DNA from: Corbicula japonica | Lineage: Eukaryota > Mollusca > Bivalvia > Venerida > Cyrenidae | Reading direction: 5' to 3' | Assembly: GCA_038501625.1 (NCBI GenBank) | Contig: JAZAYU010000035.1 | Location: 940,001 to 1,004,000, forward strand | DNA length: 64,000 nt | In this document: positions 52,249-61,309 of the stretch, one piece after another | Layout: the number at the start of each line of letters is the position of its first letter | Numbering within the stretch: the first letter of the stretch is position 1 | Translations under genes and position numbers: made by a program | The notes under the pieces: generated by a model | Told to the model about the DNA's origin: nothing | Database searches by the model: none | Seen by the model: only the letters and a program-made list of their open reading frames with translations

Positions 52249-55120
52249 GTAAGGGAATGCTTGAGATTTGAGACTGGTTTCCATGCGGTATGTTTTACAG
52301 GTAAGGGAATGCTTGAGATTTGAGACTGGTTTCCATGCTCAGTTTTATAACCTTCAGCTAAGTTTATTAAACTCTAAATAAAAAAAAAACGAAGCATAAT
52401 TTCATAAATTGTAAACTCACTGAAGGTAACTAGCAGTTTGTTTGCAACAGTAGAATAAAAATACGATCTTCCGATTTAAATAGCTTATCTTTTGCAGAAA
52501 AACCAGTTGGACAAGATTAATGTTCGATATTAAAATGTATGTGTTGTCTTTTTAAAAGCAGTTGATAAACATAAATATATAAGGATAAGTCATTGTCAAC
52601 ATGGCTTTGAGGACAACTGAACATATTGTCACTATTTACATAACAGGATATGCAGCGGGTGAATACTGTAGCCTGACTCAGTTATTATTTACATAACAGG
52701 ATAAGCAGCGGGTGAATACTGTAGCCTGACTCAGTTATTATTTACATAACAGGATATGCAGCGGGTGAATACTGTAGCCTGACTCTTACGTGTTCGTTTG
52801 GCGAATACTGCTGTGTGTTCGACACGCAATGTTGGTATGATAAATTTTCTGTTTTCCATGGTTGTTTCAAGCTTATTTAGACAAGATTAGCTAGGGTAAG
52901 CGCAACTACAAAGTTCCAACGGCATGAATAAAGGCATAATACGCCGCTGAACATGGAATGGTATTAATTTGAAAATACCGCATTGAAGGTTCCATGTTCA
53001 TCGTCATATGCACACCTTCGTTTTTGATGGATCGAAACTGTACTGCTTAGTGGTGTAAATATTGAGCTGCGCTCAACCCCAGGTAAGGCGGATTTGGCAA
53101 TAATATGCATTTCCATTACTACCCATAAACAGGCTTAATCAAACCGAGCGTTTTCATTTTTGTCATGTTCGGTGACTATCATAGTTCCCTTTTCATCTGT
53201 TAATATGAAAAATCTTCTTTTTTTTATTTCAAAAACTCTCCAATAATAAGAACTGGCAAAATGTTCATTTTTGTCCATTTAAAACTATTAGCGATAAGAC
53301 AGTATTAATATTATTTAACAAGGTAAACTAACCGGAATTTTAGGGTTAATGGCATGATGTTTTCACTGTTATGCGCATTTAATTTTATTACCTTTCGAGA
53401 AGTGTAGTGTATTTTTACTGGCCCCCACATATTAATGAAAATATTTTTATTGTTCAATTATTAAAATATGCATATGTATTGCAGCTCAGGCACCTTTACA
53501 ATCCCGGTTATCATAGGTATTGTGGCTGGCATTATAGGGTTCCTAGGGGTCATAGGCTGTGTTATTGCCGTCATCTGCTATTTCGTTAAGAGAAAGGGCC
53601 ATCGTGGGCAGATCGTCCATCCACAGCAGCCTCGTAAGTCGCAACAACATTTTGCAACTGTTTATTAGAAATTAAGAAATATACTAAATTCAATCAGAGC
53701 TGTTTGCAGTTTCGTCATTTGAAGGTCGTTGAACAAGATAATTATGTATGTTAATTGTACTTCTTAAAATAACTTATGTTTTATTATTTCGGCCTGTTTA
53801 AAGATGGGGGGTTTCAAGATCCCTGTCAATAAAGAATTGGATATTGTTCAATCACCCCAAGGATATATTTCCGGCTTTTTAAACTTTGGCGTTCTCTGTG
53901 GAATGCTGGATTTATATTCTCAGATACAACGTTAAAATACTATTCAGTTCAATTCCGCCCATTGTTTTCTCATTTAGGTCAAACCTTTTATTTTACCCAA
54001 TAATCATACGGTGCTGAAAATGGAATAGCACTATCTTAAAATACTACATTGAAGGTTCCCTATTCACCGCCATATGCATACCAATGTTTTTGATGGATCG
54101 AAATTGCACTATTCGCTGTTTTAAATATGGAATTGCTCTCAAGCCGGGGCTAGGTGGCGTAGGCAGATATATACATTTCCAATACTAACCATGAACGGGC
54201 TCAATCAAACCGAGCCTGCAATTATTTTGTCGTGTAAGATGTCTTTCAAAGTCCTAACACTTAAGTTTAATTCTGTCAAGAATGACATATTCTCAGCTTA
54301 AACGTGTTGTTGTAATTGCTGTCGTTTATAATGATGATGACGATAACATTTGATGTGTCATTATTTTGGTGATGTTGAAAATGATGATTTTGATAAAAAT
54401 GTATACTTCGACGGGAAATGCAGCTGTGCAATTACCAAAAAGTTCAACTCAAATGGCATCAAAATATCTTCCTGTATGATTCAATAGAACTCCAATCTCC
54501 TTCGCAGAGTTGTCGTTCCTTACACTCACTTTACACCTCTGCGAAAGGCTCAATGTCAAGATGTTTTACCAAACTAAGAAGCTTCGTTGAATACGGTCAT
54601 AACTATGGATTTGAAAGCTTGTTATAAAATAAATGACAGAAATCTTCACTATCTTTCATTAAAACCGAAGAAACCCAAGCTATTTTATTGTAGTTGGTGA
54701 ACTATTTTTTAAGTTAAAGTAAAAGTAGTTGGAAGTAGTCCCAGCCTATAACAGAGATGAATGTATATGAGCCGATAGTGAAGGAGAGTGATAGAACTCT
54801 TGAAGTGTTTTTAGAATTGCCTTCATAAGCATGGTTCTAAAGACAAATATTTCTGCATTTGATGCTTGTCGAATCAAAGTATTAACAGTATTAATGATAT
54901 TTTGCATTATTTAGATACCACTGCGACAGTTGTGTCCACAGGGAATAACTCTCAACAGCCTTACGGACAGCCAGCATACGGACAACCGTCCTATAGCCAA
55001 CAGCCTTATGGTCAACCGCCACTGTTTGCGCCACCGGCCTATGGTACACAACCAAACAAAGCCGGACTAAACCAGCCTGGGCAAGACATGGCTTACCCAC
55101 CACCACCTCCTATGTATTAG
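52200..55120 (+). CDS. Shisa/CYYR-like small single-pass membrane protein, paralogue A
   Basis: Four exons (52200-52248, 52753-52834, 53485-53633, 54915-55120) join in phase 1, 2, 1 to give 161 aa. Residues 1-17 or so are a signal peptide (MKNTGFILFIIAVCF). The ectodomain is about 30 residues with six Cys spaced C-x5-C-x5-CC-x5-CC (24, 30, 36, 37, 43, 44). Residues 50-78 are one transmembrane segment rich in Ile/Gly/Val, followed by KRK. The cytoplasmic tail is Gln/Pro/Tyr/Gly-rich with repeated QPYGQP-type motifs and ends PPPPPMY, which contains a PPxY WW-domain ligand. Small proteins with CC...CC before a TM and a PPxY tail belong to the Shisa/TMEM92/WBP1/CYYR superfamily, thought to act as membrane adaptors; the specific role here is unknown. 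Tandem duplications flank intron 1. AATAAA lies at 55301. Confidence 0.82.
52233..52336 (+). repeat. 52-bp tandem duplication spanning the exon 1 donor of paralogue A
   Basis: Two identical copies begin GCGGTATGTTTTACAGGTAA and end GAGACTGGTTTCCAT. Each contains the exon end, the GTAAGG donor and the start of a family B arm. Confidence 0.92.
52256..52362. mobile_element. Family B MITE, right arm only, partly duplicated
   Basis: ATGCTTGAGATTTGAGACTG and GGTTTCCATGCTCAGTTTTA then TAACCTTCAG; the left arm is absent. It starts within a few bases of the paralogue A donor and is caught in the 52-bp duplication. Confidence 0.75.
52635..52793 (+). repeat. 53-bp triplication spanning the exon 2 acceptor of paralogue A
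   Basis: Copies start at 52635, 52688 and 52741. Each has TTTACATAACAGGATA(T/A)GC and GGGTGAATACTGTAGCCTGA. The second copy differs by T to A, creating TAA directly after the acceptor. Confidence 0.92.
52753..52834 (+). CDS. Paralogue A exon 2 (Cys-rich ectodomain)
   Basis: This 82-nt exon is exactly the length of paralogue B's exon 2. It encodes GYAAGEYCSLTLTCSFGEYC and then CVFDTQC, with a split TG| codon completed by the next exon to Cys. I chose the acceptor in the third of three 53-bp direct copies (starting 52635, 52688, 52741), because entry at the first copy reads into an in-frame TAA within the unit and entry at the second meets TAA at once. Confidence 0.8.
52950..53165. repeat. Diverged intronic repeat, copy 1 (paralogue A intron 2)
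   Basis: Shares ATTGAAGGTTCC, TTTTTGATGGATCGAAA, GCATTTCCATTACTACCCAT and AATCAAACCGAGC with 54010-54233. Confidence 0.7.
53485..53633 (+). CDS. Paralogue A exon 3 (transmembrane)
   Basis: This 149-nt exon (phase 2 to 1) has acceptor TATTGCAG and donor GTAAGT. It encodes CSGTF, the hydrophobic segment IPVIIGIVAGIIGFLGVIGC and onward to ICYFV, then KRKGHRGQIVHPQQP. Positive charge after the TM supports an outside-to-inside topology. Confidence 0.85.
54010..54233. repeat. Diverged intronic repeat, copy 2 (paralogue A intron 3)
   Basis: Same order of blocks as copy 1: ATTGAAGGTTCC, TTTTTGATGGATCGAAA, CATTTCCAATACTAACCATG, TCAATCAAACCGAGCC. It is probably a dispersed repeat of unknown class. 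Confidence 0.7.
54915..55120 (+). CDS. Paralogue A exon 4 (cytoplasmic tail)
   Basis: This 206-nt terminal exon follows acceptor TTATTTAG. It encodes five or so imperfect QPYG/QPAYG/QPSYS repeats, then YGTQPNKAGLNQPGQDMAYP and a final PPPPPMY stop. The closing segment (YGT...NQxGxxMxY) is shared with paralogue B. Confidence 0.85.
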
Positions 55121-55300
55121 TGGTTCTGTTTTCTAAATAAGACAATTGATGTACCTAGACATCGACATTTTAAGAAAATAGCATGTTTGAAATGTTTTGG
55201 TAAATTATTTGCTGATTATGGCCTATGTACCATGCTTTCATGAGGAAGTTAATTAAAAATATCGTTAGTACAACATTTTTTTCTAAAAGCGACGAAATGG

Positions 55301-55306
55301 AATAAA
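55301..55306 (+). terminator. AATAAA, paralogue A
   Basis: A canonical AATAAA lies about 180 nt past the stop codon of paralogue A. Confidence 0.5.
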
Positions 55307-57221
55307 ATTTATTGCATAACGGCGTTTCCTTTAGTTCTGAAAACAAATTCAATGGAATTTAATTGGATTAGAAATAGTCCTTCAACCAGCTAAATTCCTT
55401 TCACATTGGCTATAAGGCAATTGCAGGTCATTATTGGGAAAAATACTTGTCCAAGCCCGAAGGAAACTTACAACAAACACATGCTACATTGAACTAAACC
55501 ACACGTCACATCAACCCATTTATCATATTCCTTTAATCGGGAGTGTTTTACTTATCGTAAATAAATGCTGTATTTTCTGAATGTGTCTTTTCCTGATTTC
55601 ATTTTTTACGTTGTCTTTTGTTGTTATGTTTGTGGCCAATATTCACTATTGACATTTACTGCACCTTTCGTGCATTATAAGAAACATTTACTTCCGTATT
55701 GTAAGCTTAATGCCTTCCTTTCTGTTTCTTACCAACCATCATACACCTGGTCTACTATATATTATCTTTATCTGAAGTCATTGTGCCAGGATTGTAGGGA
55801 TCACTGTCCGCATGTCGATTCTTGTACGAAAGTGTGCCGGCTTTTGGTCTGAGGGTCGACAATTAGCAGCCGAGATTACAATTAGGACATTATTTTTAGC
55901 GTCCAATTACAAACAAGAAATGTGTAAGTGATAAGCAAGCCTCCAAACATTGAGTCTGCATGTAGTTGGCACAAGGTATTCATAAGCAATTGTAGAAGTA
56001 TGATTTACATGTTCTTTTCAAACATGAAACAGCAGAAATCCAGAAAAATAACCTAAACAAAGCATTTTGTTGATACAAATGTTTTGTTTCTAGCTGTCTA
56101 CATGATTAAATTGGGACACCATGTTTTTCATATCGAGTCTATTCGACCTGTTAACTTGCAAGAATCGCCCAGCAAACGTTGGCCGTTGAATAGAACAGGA
56201 ACTGGGATTTATTTCAAACTACATAATTGTTTTAGTCCATTAGAGCTCTTAGAGAATTATACACCATATACTAGAACATTATTGTAATAGAACTGTTCAA
56301 CCGACACACTAGAAAATTATATTGCAATAGAACTCTTCTTTGCAATCGTGAGATTTAATTGATTAACTTTTTTTCACTTCGTTTATTAATTTTAAATGTC
56401 AAGTGTTGTTATTTTATAGAAGATATACTTCTTAAAATTTGATCATGGTCACTTTTGAAGTCTGTAAGTTTTGCTTAGATAATTTTACACTCGTGCTTCA
56501 GTTCTGCAATAATTCAACCTGTTTGTCTTATTAATCGGGGTTTGGAATAAAATGAAAAAATAAACTGAATGTATGATACCTGTTCAAAATGTTAATCTTA
56601 ACAATAATAATTACAAATTACAAAAGTGGCCCTTAATTTGAAATAAAATAAATTCTTAAAGATGTTCATGTTTGCGGCTTGTTATTTTCAGTTTTTATTT
56701 CAGTGTTATGGTAATTTTTATTTTGTTTCCTGCTTTCTGGAAATGTTTGTTCTTGTGTATGTATACTATTCTTTGCCCTTTTCATTGTAACATTCCACTT
56801 AATCAATAGGCGGGTCGCAGTACATACGTTACCTGATGCGTTTGAATATTACTTTCAAAACAACTACTGTAGCATTAGCATTTGATCTCAAATTCAACAG
56901 ACGCTGTAATGTTAGCCGCATTTGGTTACATTTACATTATATTTTGTTTCACCATCGATTATAATAGTGGATTCCATGCTAAAATCCACACATATTATGC
57001 AAGGCACAAAACAAATATAGGAGCATCATAATAGCTTTAGGTAAGATCCCAGGGTATTTCGATTGAAAATAGCCTAGTTAGTATACAGCGTTTATCATTT
57101 TGCTTAATTTTAAGACTTTCGATTTTTCAAGACGTTACGTGAACAGCAATTCGAGATGCATTACGAGGTCAATACTCACATTTAATCCAGTTTTGAATTA
57201 CCTATGCAACGCCGTTTATCT
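55307..57221. other. Gene-free stretch between paralogues A and B
   Basis: AT-rich sequence without recognised genes or repeats; open frames at 55565 and 56084 have no recognisable domain or splice context. Confidence 0.5.
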
Positions 57222-57590
57222 CCCTGTCATCGTGTTCTTGCTGATTTTACTCCAGGAGTCTGGTCTCGGTAAGATCATTGAGTACCCGCCCTTTGGCTTT
57301 GCAATGCTTTTAGCTTCTTAAGTTCTTATGTTTTATATGTGTGTGCTTTTGCATGCAACATTGTTGAGCCGTGGGGTTGGTTGGAGTTATATCACCAAAA
57401 CAACATGTACTTGTTTTGTAATATGAGAACCTGTTGGGGCAAGTGTGAGGTTGGTGCACCCTAGAACCTGGTTTAAACCCCCAGTGACAATTTGTTATGC
57501 CTCTGACCGTTCCAAGGCGGTATCCCCAAAGGTTCTATTTTCGTTAATGTTTGTGGCGTCCTATTTGAATTGACATACTTATAACAAACA

Positions 57591-57651
<61 letters not shown>

Positions 57652-57720
57652 TTTTCGCTGCGTGGGGAGGCTGTGTTTTGAGAGTGTGGCGATTCCTGAT
57701 ATGCATATTTTACGGTTTTT
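57222..57720 (+). repeat. Family C repeat, uninterrupted copy
   Basis: It runs from CTGTCATCGTGTTCTTGCTG through GTACTTG, TGAGAACCTGTTGGGGCAAG, CCTAGAACCTGGTTTAAA, CAGTGACAATTTG, a (CT)n run, CTTTTTCGCTGCGTGGGGAG and GCGATTCCTGATATGCAT. Class unknown; no coding capacity seen. Confidence 0.7.
57592..57649. repeat. (CT)n microsatellite in the family C copy
   Basis: About 27 pure CT units; the matching position in the 14.7 kb copy has only a short CT run and a (GT)n tract. Confidence 0.95.
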
Positions 57721-57974
57721 TTTCAAATAGAAATGTATTTTATTAAGAAATTGATTAAAAAGGCACGACGAATATCTCCATTTTATTCATAAAACATATT
57801 AGTAAATTCAAGAAGGAAAACAACAAACCAGATATTCTACAGCGTTCTTCATGCTTGGAGATAAACCAAATACAGTTGATCGCTTAGCCCACCTCTTTGG
57901 TTGAATAACGGTGGCAGGAGTTGAAGACTCTATGAAGGTTTCAAAGGAAATCTTGAAATATAACGTCAAATCTT

Positions 57975-58060
57975 GTCATCGTGTTCTTGCTGATTTAACT
58001 TCATGTGCTTTGGTCTCGGGTTGGTCACCCATTACCTAACCATTCCTGTTTACAATGTCA
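57975..58060 (+). repeat. Family C repeat fragment
   Basis: TTGTCATCGTGTTCTTGCTG, ACTTCATGTGCTTTGGTCTC; the left end of another copy. Confidence 0.55.
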
Positions 58061-58348
58061 TCAGCTACTTCTGTTTTTTATTTTTGTGTACTTAGTATTC
58101 TAAATTGTCAAATATTTGGAGGGTTGGAGTTATTCAACAATCCAGTTTAAACTTGTTGTTCATATAATACAGAATTGTAGATCAATATATCCTACCACCT
58201 GTGTAATACATAAATTACATTCATCACGTTACAATATATGAACATTAGATTCATAAGTCATGCCTTAATCAATGTAAATGATGTTTAAATATGACTCCCC
58301 AAGCTGGTACATCGATTGTCGCTTCAATGTATTGACTAGGGAAGAAAC

Positions 58349-58394
58349 ATGGATCCCACAGCAGTTATATTACTGTTAAGTGCGATAATTACAG
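58349..58394 (+). CDS. Paralogue B exon 1 (signal peptide)
   Basis: This is a 46-nt coding part with ATG, a hydrophobic core AVILLLSAII, and phase 1 at a GTATGG donor. It parallels exon 1 of paralogues A and C. Confidence 0.8.
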
Positions 58395-61271
58395 GTATGG
58401 AATATGTTCAATTTAGCTAAATATAACTTTTAAACGCTATACGCAGAGGAGGCACAAATAGGAATTTAAATTCAACAATTTCTGGTATTCATATATTTGT
58501 TTTATTAATTTCTTGTCTAAATTCTGAAAAGTAAAGATCTGTTTATTTTTATAAAACTGAGAATAGAAACCAGTCTCAAATCTCAAGCATCTGATTGGCT
58601 GAAATTGCGACCAGTCTAATCTCAGTTTGATAACCTTCAGCCAAGTATTCTCCTAATTGTACGATATGTTAAAAGTTATCGTCAAATTTTGTTACGTGTT
58701 TTCCCATTTTCTGTTCTGATACATATCAATACAAATTTAAAACGTTTAAAACTAGCCTATTAGTGGCAATACTGGATTTTCTTATTCTTATTGACATCTA
58801 ATCAAACAATGATGCTCGCAAATTCACGTACACATCGAGATTTTCCTCTTGTATATTTTATTTTGCTACAATAAAGTAAAATATGCATCTTTTTCGTTAT
58901 TTTTTGCGTCTTATCTGAATTTGACATACTTTTAAACACAAACTCTTTTTTCATCACTTCTTTTTCGCTGCGTAGGGAAGGCTGTGTTTGGGGAGTTTGG
59001 CGATTCATGAGATGCATATTTCGCTTTTGTTTGAAACTTTCGATCCTCCTTTAAATACGCGTACGTTCGTTTTGTCTTTATTTTTCTTGGCAATATCTTT
59101 ATTTTTGAAGGTATACTAGATCCATTTTGATCTGATCTTAACACTATGAGGTAATCTTTATGTGACTATATTGTATTTTAATAATTTTGATTGAATCTTT
59201 AAAGGATTGCCTTGTCGTGTCTGTGATATTTGATTTCCATATGTTGAAAGAAGCTTCCATATCATCTTGGTAAAACAAACAAACAACAACGCAACAACAG
59301 CAATAAACAACAACAACATATCAGCTGTAAATAAAATATATCAGGTTTTGTAAAAAAGTATACAAATTGTGTTCAGGCTTCTTTGTATTTTTCAGAGTGT
59401 TTGGGATATGATTTCTGTGATGGATATTCATATTGTGAGGACGGATATTACTGCTGCGATGACAACACCCGGTGCTGGTAAACGCTTTATCATTCATGAT
59501 TTAAGTGCCGAAAACGGAGAACTACTTTCCATAAACTGACTTTGTATTGCCTGATCAAGATGTGGTATTAATACGATGGTATTTTCACAGAAATGATCAA
59601 ATTATTTTTCATGGTCACATGAGTATAATGATCCTGGCAAGAATATGTTGTGTCCCTTAATACAATGATGGCAGTAGACGGCCCCAAATTCCGCAGCGCA
59701 TCGGAGTAGTAATACGTTATAAAAGCACAAAGTATTACACAGTTAAACACTGTTGCTTTTGTTCTATCACTGAGCGATTTATTTCACGGTTAAAACAGAA
59801 AATACACTTAATTACATAATGAAATATTGATTAATTTTCCCGTAGAAAAGCTAGCAATAACATTTGCCAAGATTAATATGTTTAGGAACGAACCTGTAAA
59901 ATTTGGCAGCATAGTCAGTCACCATACATTTGAAGAAATCCATCAGTCATGATTTTGTTACAGTACCAGTATCATTCTAAGTATTGGTGCCATCGTTGGT
60001 ATTGCGATCGGATGTCTCGGGTTCATCGCCTTCGCCATTTTCGTCATCTGTTGTTGTATTGTAAAGAGTAGAGGTCGTGCGGGGCAAGTCATTCCACCGC
60101 AACAGCCCGGTAAGTCTTAACGTCTACCTAAATGGGGCACATCATGAGAAATGTGTCTCTGGTCATAATCTTTGACATAATGTAGTTGGTACTATATTTG
60201 GAAAAAATCAGTGCCCAAGGTTATAAAACTGCCTTGGACACTGGGATTTCAATAGCTTTTTACAACCAAGAGTCATCTGACCCCAGTTGAGTATTTTCAA
60301 GGGGTCATAATCAGGTCGTTGCGGGTCATATTGTATTCAGTGAATTTTATTACTTATAAAATTGCTTAAACTTCATTGTAATTTATATCTAAGGTTCAGA
60401 TAAGTATAACCTTCATGTTTAACATGCAGTAGATGCAATATTTAATCTTTTTTATTGCTAAATTTAACCACTATTTCTAAATTCTCATGTATCGAAATAA
60501 CCTCAGATAAAGGCGGGGTCAAAAGTGGAAACATTCAAATTTGCTTGCATCAAAATGCAAGAATCTGCATCTATTATTATTATAATATTTTTTCTCATTT
60601 CCTTGGTGATTTTATTACACATTTTGAATATATATTTGTTTTATCACGAAATACATGCTATTAAGAAATATCGTGTGCTCAAGTCTGTGATGTCATACGA
60701 GAGATTAACTGTCAAAAGATATCTTTTCCGATGTGTGCAGCGCCTGAAATGAAAGAGTGGTGAAAATAATTTAATTATCAGTACGTTGTGCATGTACGTG
60801 TTGTTACCGCTGCTTATAAAAGATAAAGATGTTTGTTAGAGATGATGATGCTGATTTAAAGATAATGCTGATTATGGTCGTCATTATGGCGGAGAATACA
60901 TTTTGATTACGAATGATTTCTAGTTTATTTGATAAAATACATGAGGCTTTGTTACGTGTATTTGCTTGTTATTCATATACATATTTAGATTTGTTTTGCA
61001 TTTTCTAGGAGGTAATGTGACAATAATTACAGCAGGACAATGCCTTCCACAATATGGTCAACAATCTTTTGGACAACCATCATATGGACATCAGCCATTT
61101 GGTCTACAGCCTTATGGTCAAGAGTCATACGGACAGCAACCTAATAATCCACCATCATATGGTCAACCGGAACCGTTTGGAGCTCAAGTTTACGGTACTC
61201 TATCGACTGATCCAGCATTCAACCAAACCGGGAAAAATATGACTTACCAACCAGCGCCTCTTGTGCATTAG
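58349..61271 (+). CDS. Shisa/CYYR-like small single-pass membrane protein, paralogue B
   Basis: Four exons (58349-58394, 59396-59477, 59964-60109, 61009-61271) join in phase 1, 2, 1 to give 178 aa, with the same architecture as paralogue A. The signal peptide is MDPTAVILLLSAIIT. The ectodomain has seven Cys at 17, 23, 29, 35, 36, 42 and 43, a strict C-x5-C-x5-C-x5-CC-x5-CC pattern rich in Tyr and Asp. One TM spans about 46-76 and ends in a CCC cluster and KSRGR. The tail is Gln/Tyr/Pro/Gly-rich (QPSYGHQPFGLQPYGQESYG) and ends MTYQPAPLVH, so it lacks the terminal PPxY of paralogue A. The first intron holds a family B repeat. AATAAA overlaps 61300-61309. Function is inferred from the superfamily only. 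Confidence 0.85.
58547..58643. mobile_element. Family B MITE in paralogue B intron 1, centre deleted
   Basis: TTATAAAACTGAGAATAGAA, TCAAGCATCTGATTGGCTGA and GCGACCAGTC join directly to TAATCTCAGTTTGATAACC. Confidence 0.72.
58878..59032 (+). repeat. Family C repeat fragment in paralogue B intron 1
   Basis: TTTGACATACTTTTAAACAC, CACTTCTTTTTCGCTGCGTA, GGAAGGCTGTGTTTGGGGAG, GGCGATTCATGAGATGCAT. Confidence 0.65.
59396..59477 (+). CDS. Paralogue B exon 2 (Cys-rich ectodomain)
   Basis: This is an 82-nt exon, phase 1 to 2, after a pyrimidine-rich acceptor (TTGTATTTTTCAG). It encodes ECLGYDFCDGYSYCEDGYYC and then CDDNTRC plus a split Cys codon, with donor GTAAAC. Confidence 0.87.
59964..60109 (+). 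CDS. Paralogue B exon 3 (transmembrane)
   Basis: This is a 146-nt exon, phase 2 to 1. It encodes CTS, a long hydrophobic segment (IILSIGAIVGIAIGCLGFIA and on to VICCCIV), then KSRGRAGQVIPPQQP. The exon ends at the same QQP position as in paralogue A. Confidence 0.88.
60211..60235. mobile_element. Family B MITE, 5' stub
   Basis: GTGCCCAAGGTTATAAAACT then unrelated sequence; only the outermost arm remains, in paralogue B intron 3. Confidence 0.5.
61009..61271 (+). CDS. Paralogue B exon 4 (cytoplasmic tail)
   Basis: This is a 263-nt exon after acceptor TTTTCTAG. It encodes a Q/Y/G/P-rich repeat tail with one extra Cys near its start, YGQPEPFGAQVYGT, and FNQTGKNMTY near the end. The stop is TAG. 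Confidence 0.87.
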
Positions 61272-61299
61272 TGTTTCTGAAATCAACTACAATAGAATG

Positions 61300-61309
61300 A
61301 ATAAATAAA
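61300..61309 (+). terminator. Overlapping AATAAA hexamers, paralogue B
   Basis: Two overlapping AATAAA hexamers lie about 30 nt after the stop codon. Confidence 0.5.

Noticed and set aside
57473..57726. Minus-strand frames with long Arg-Glu runs
   Set aside because: These are the (CT)n microsatellite translated.
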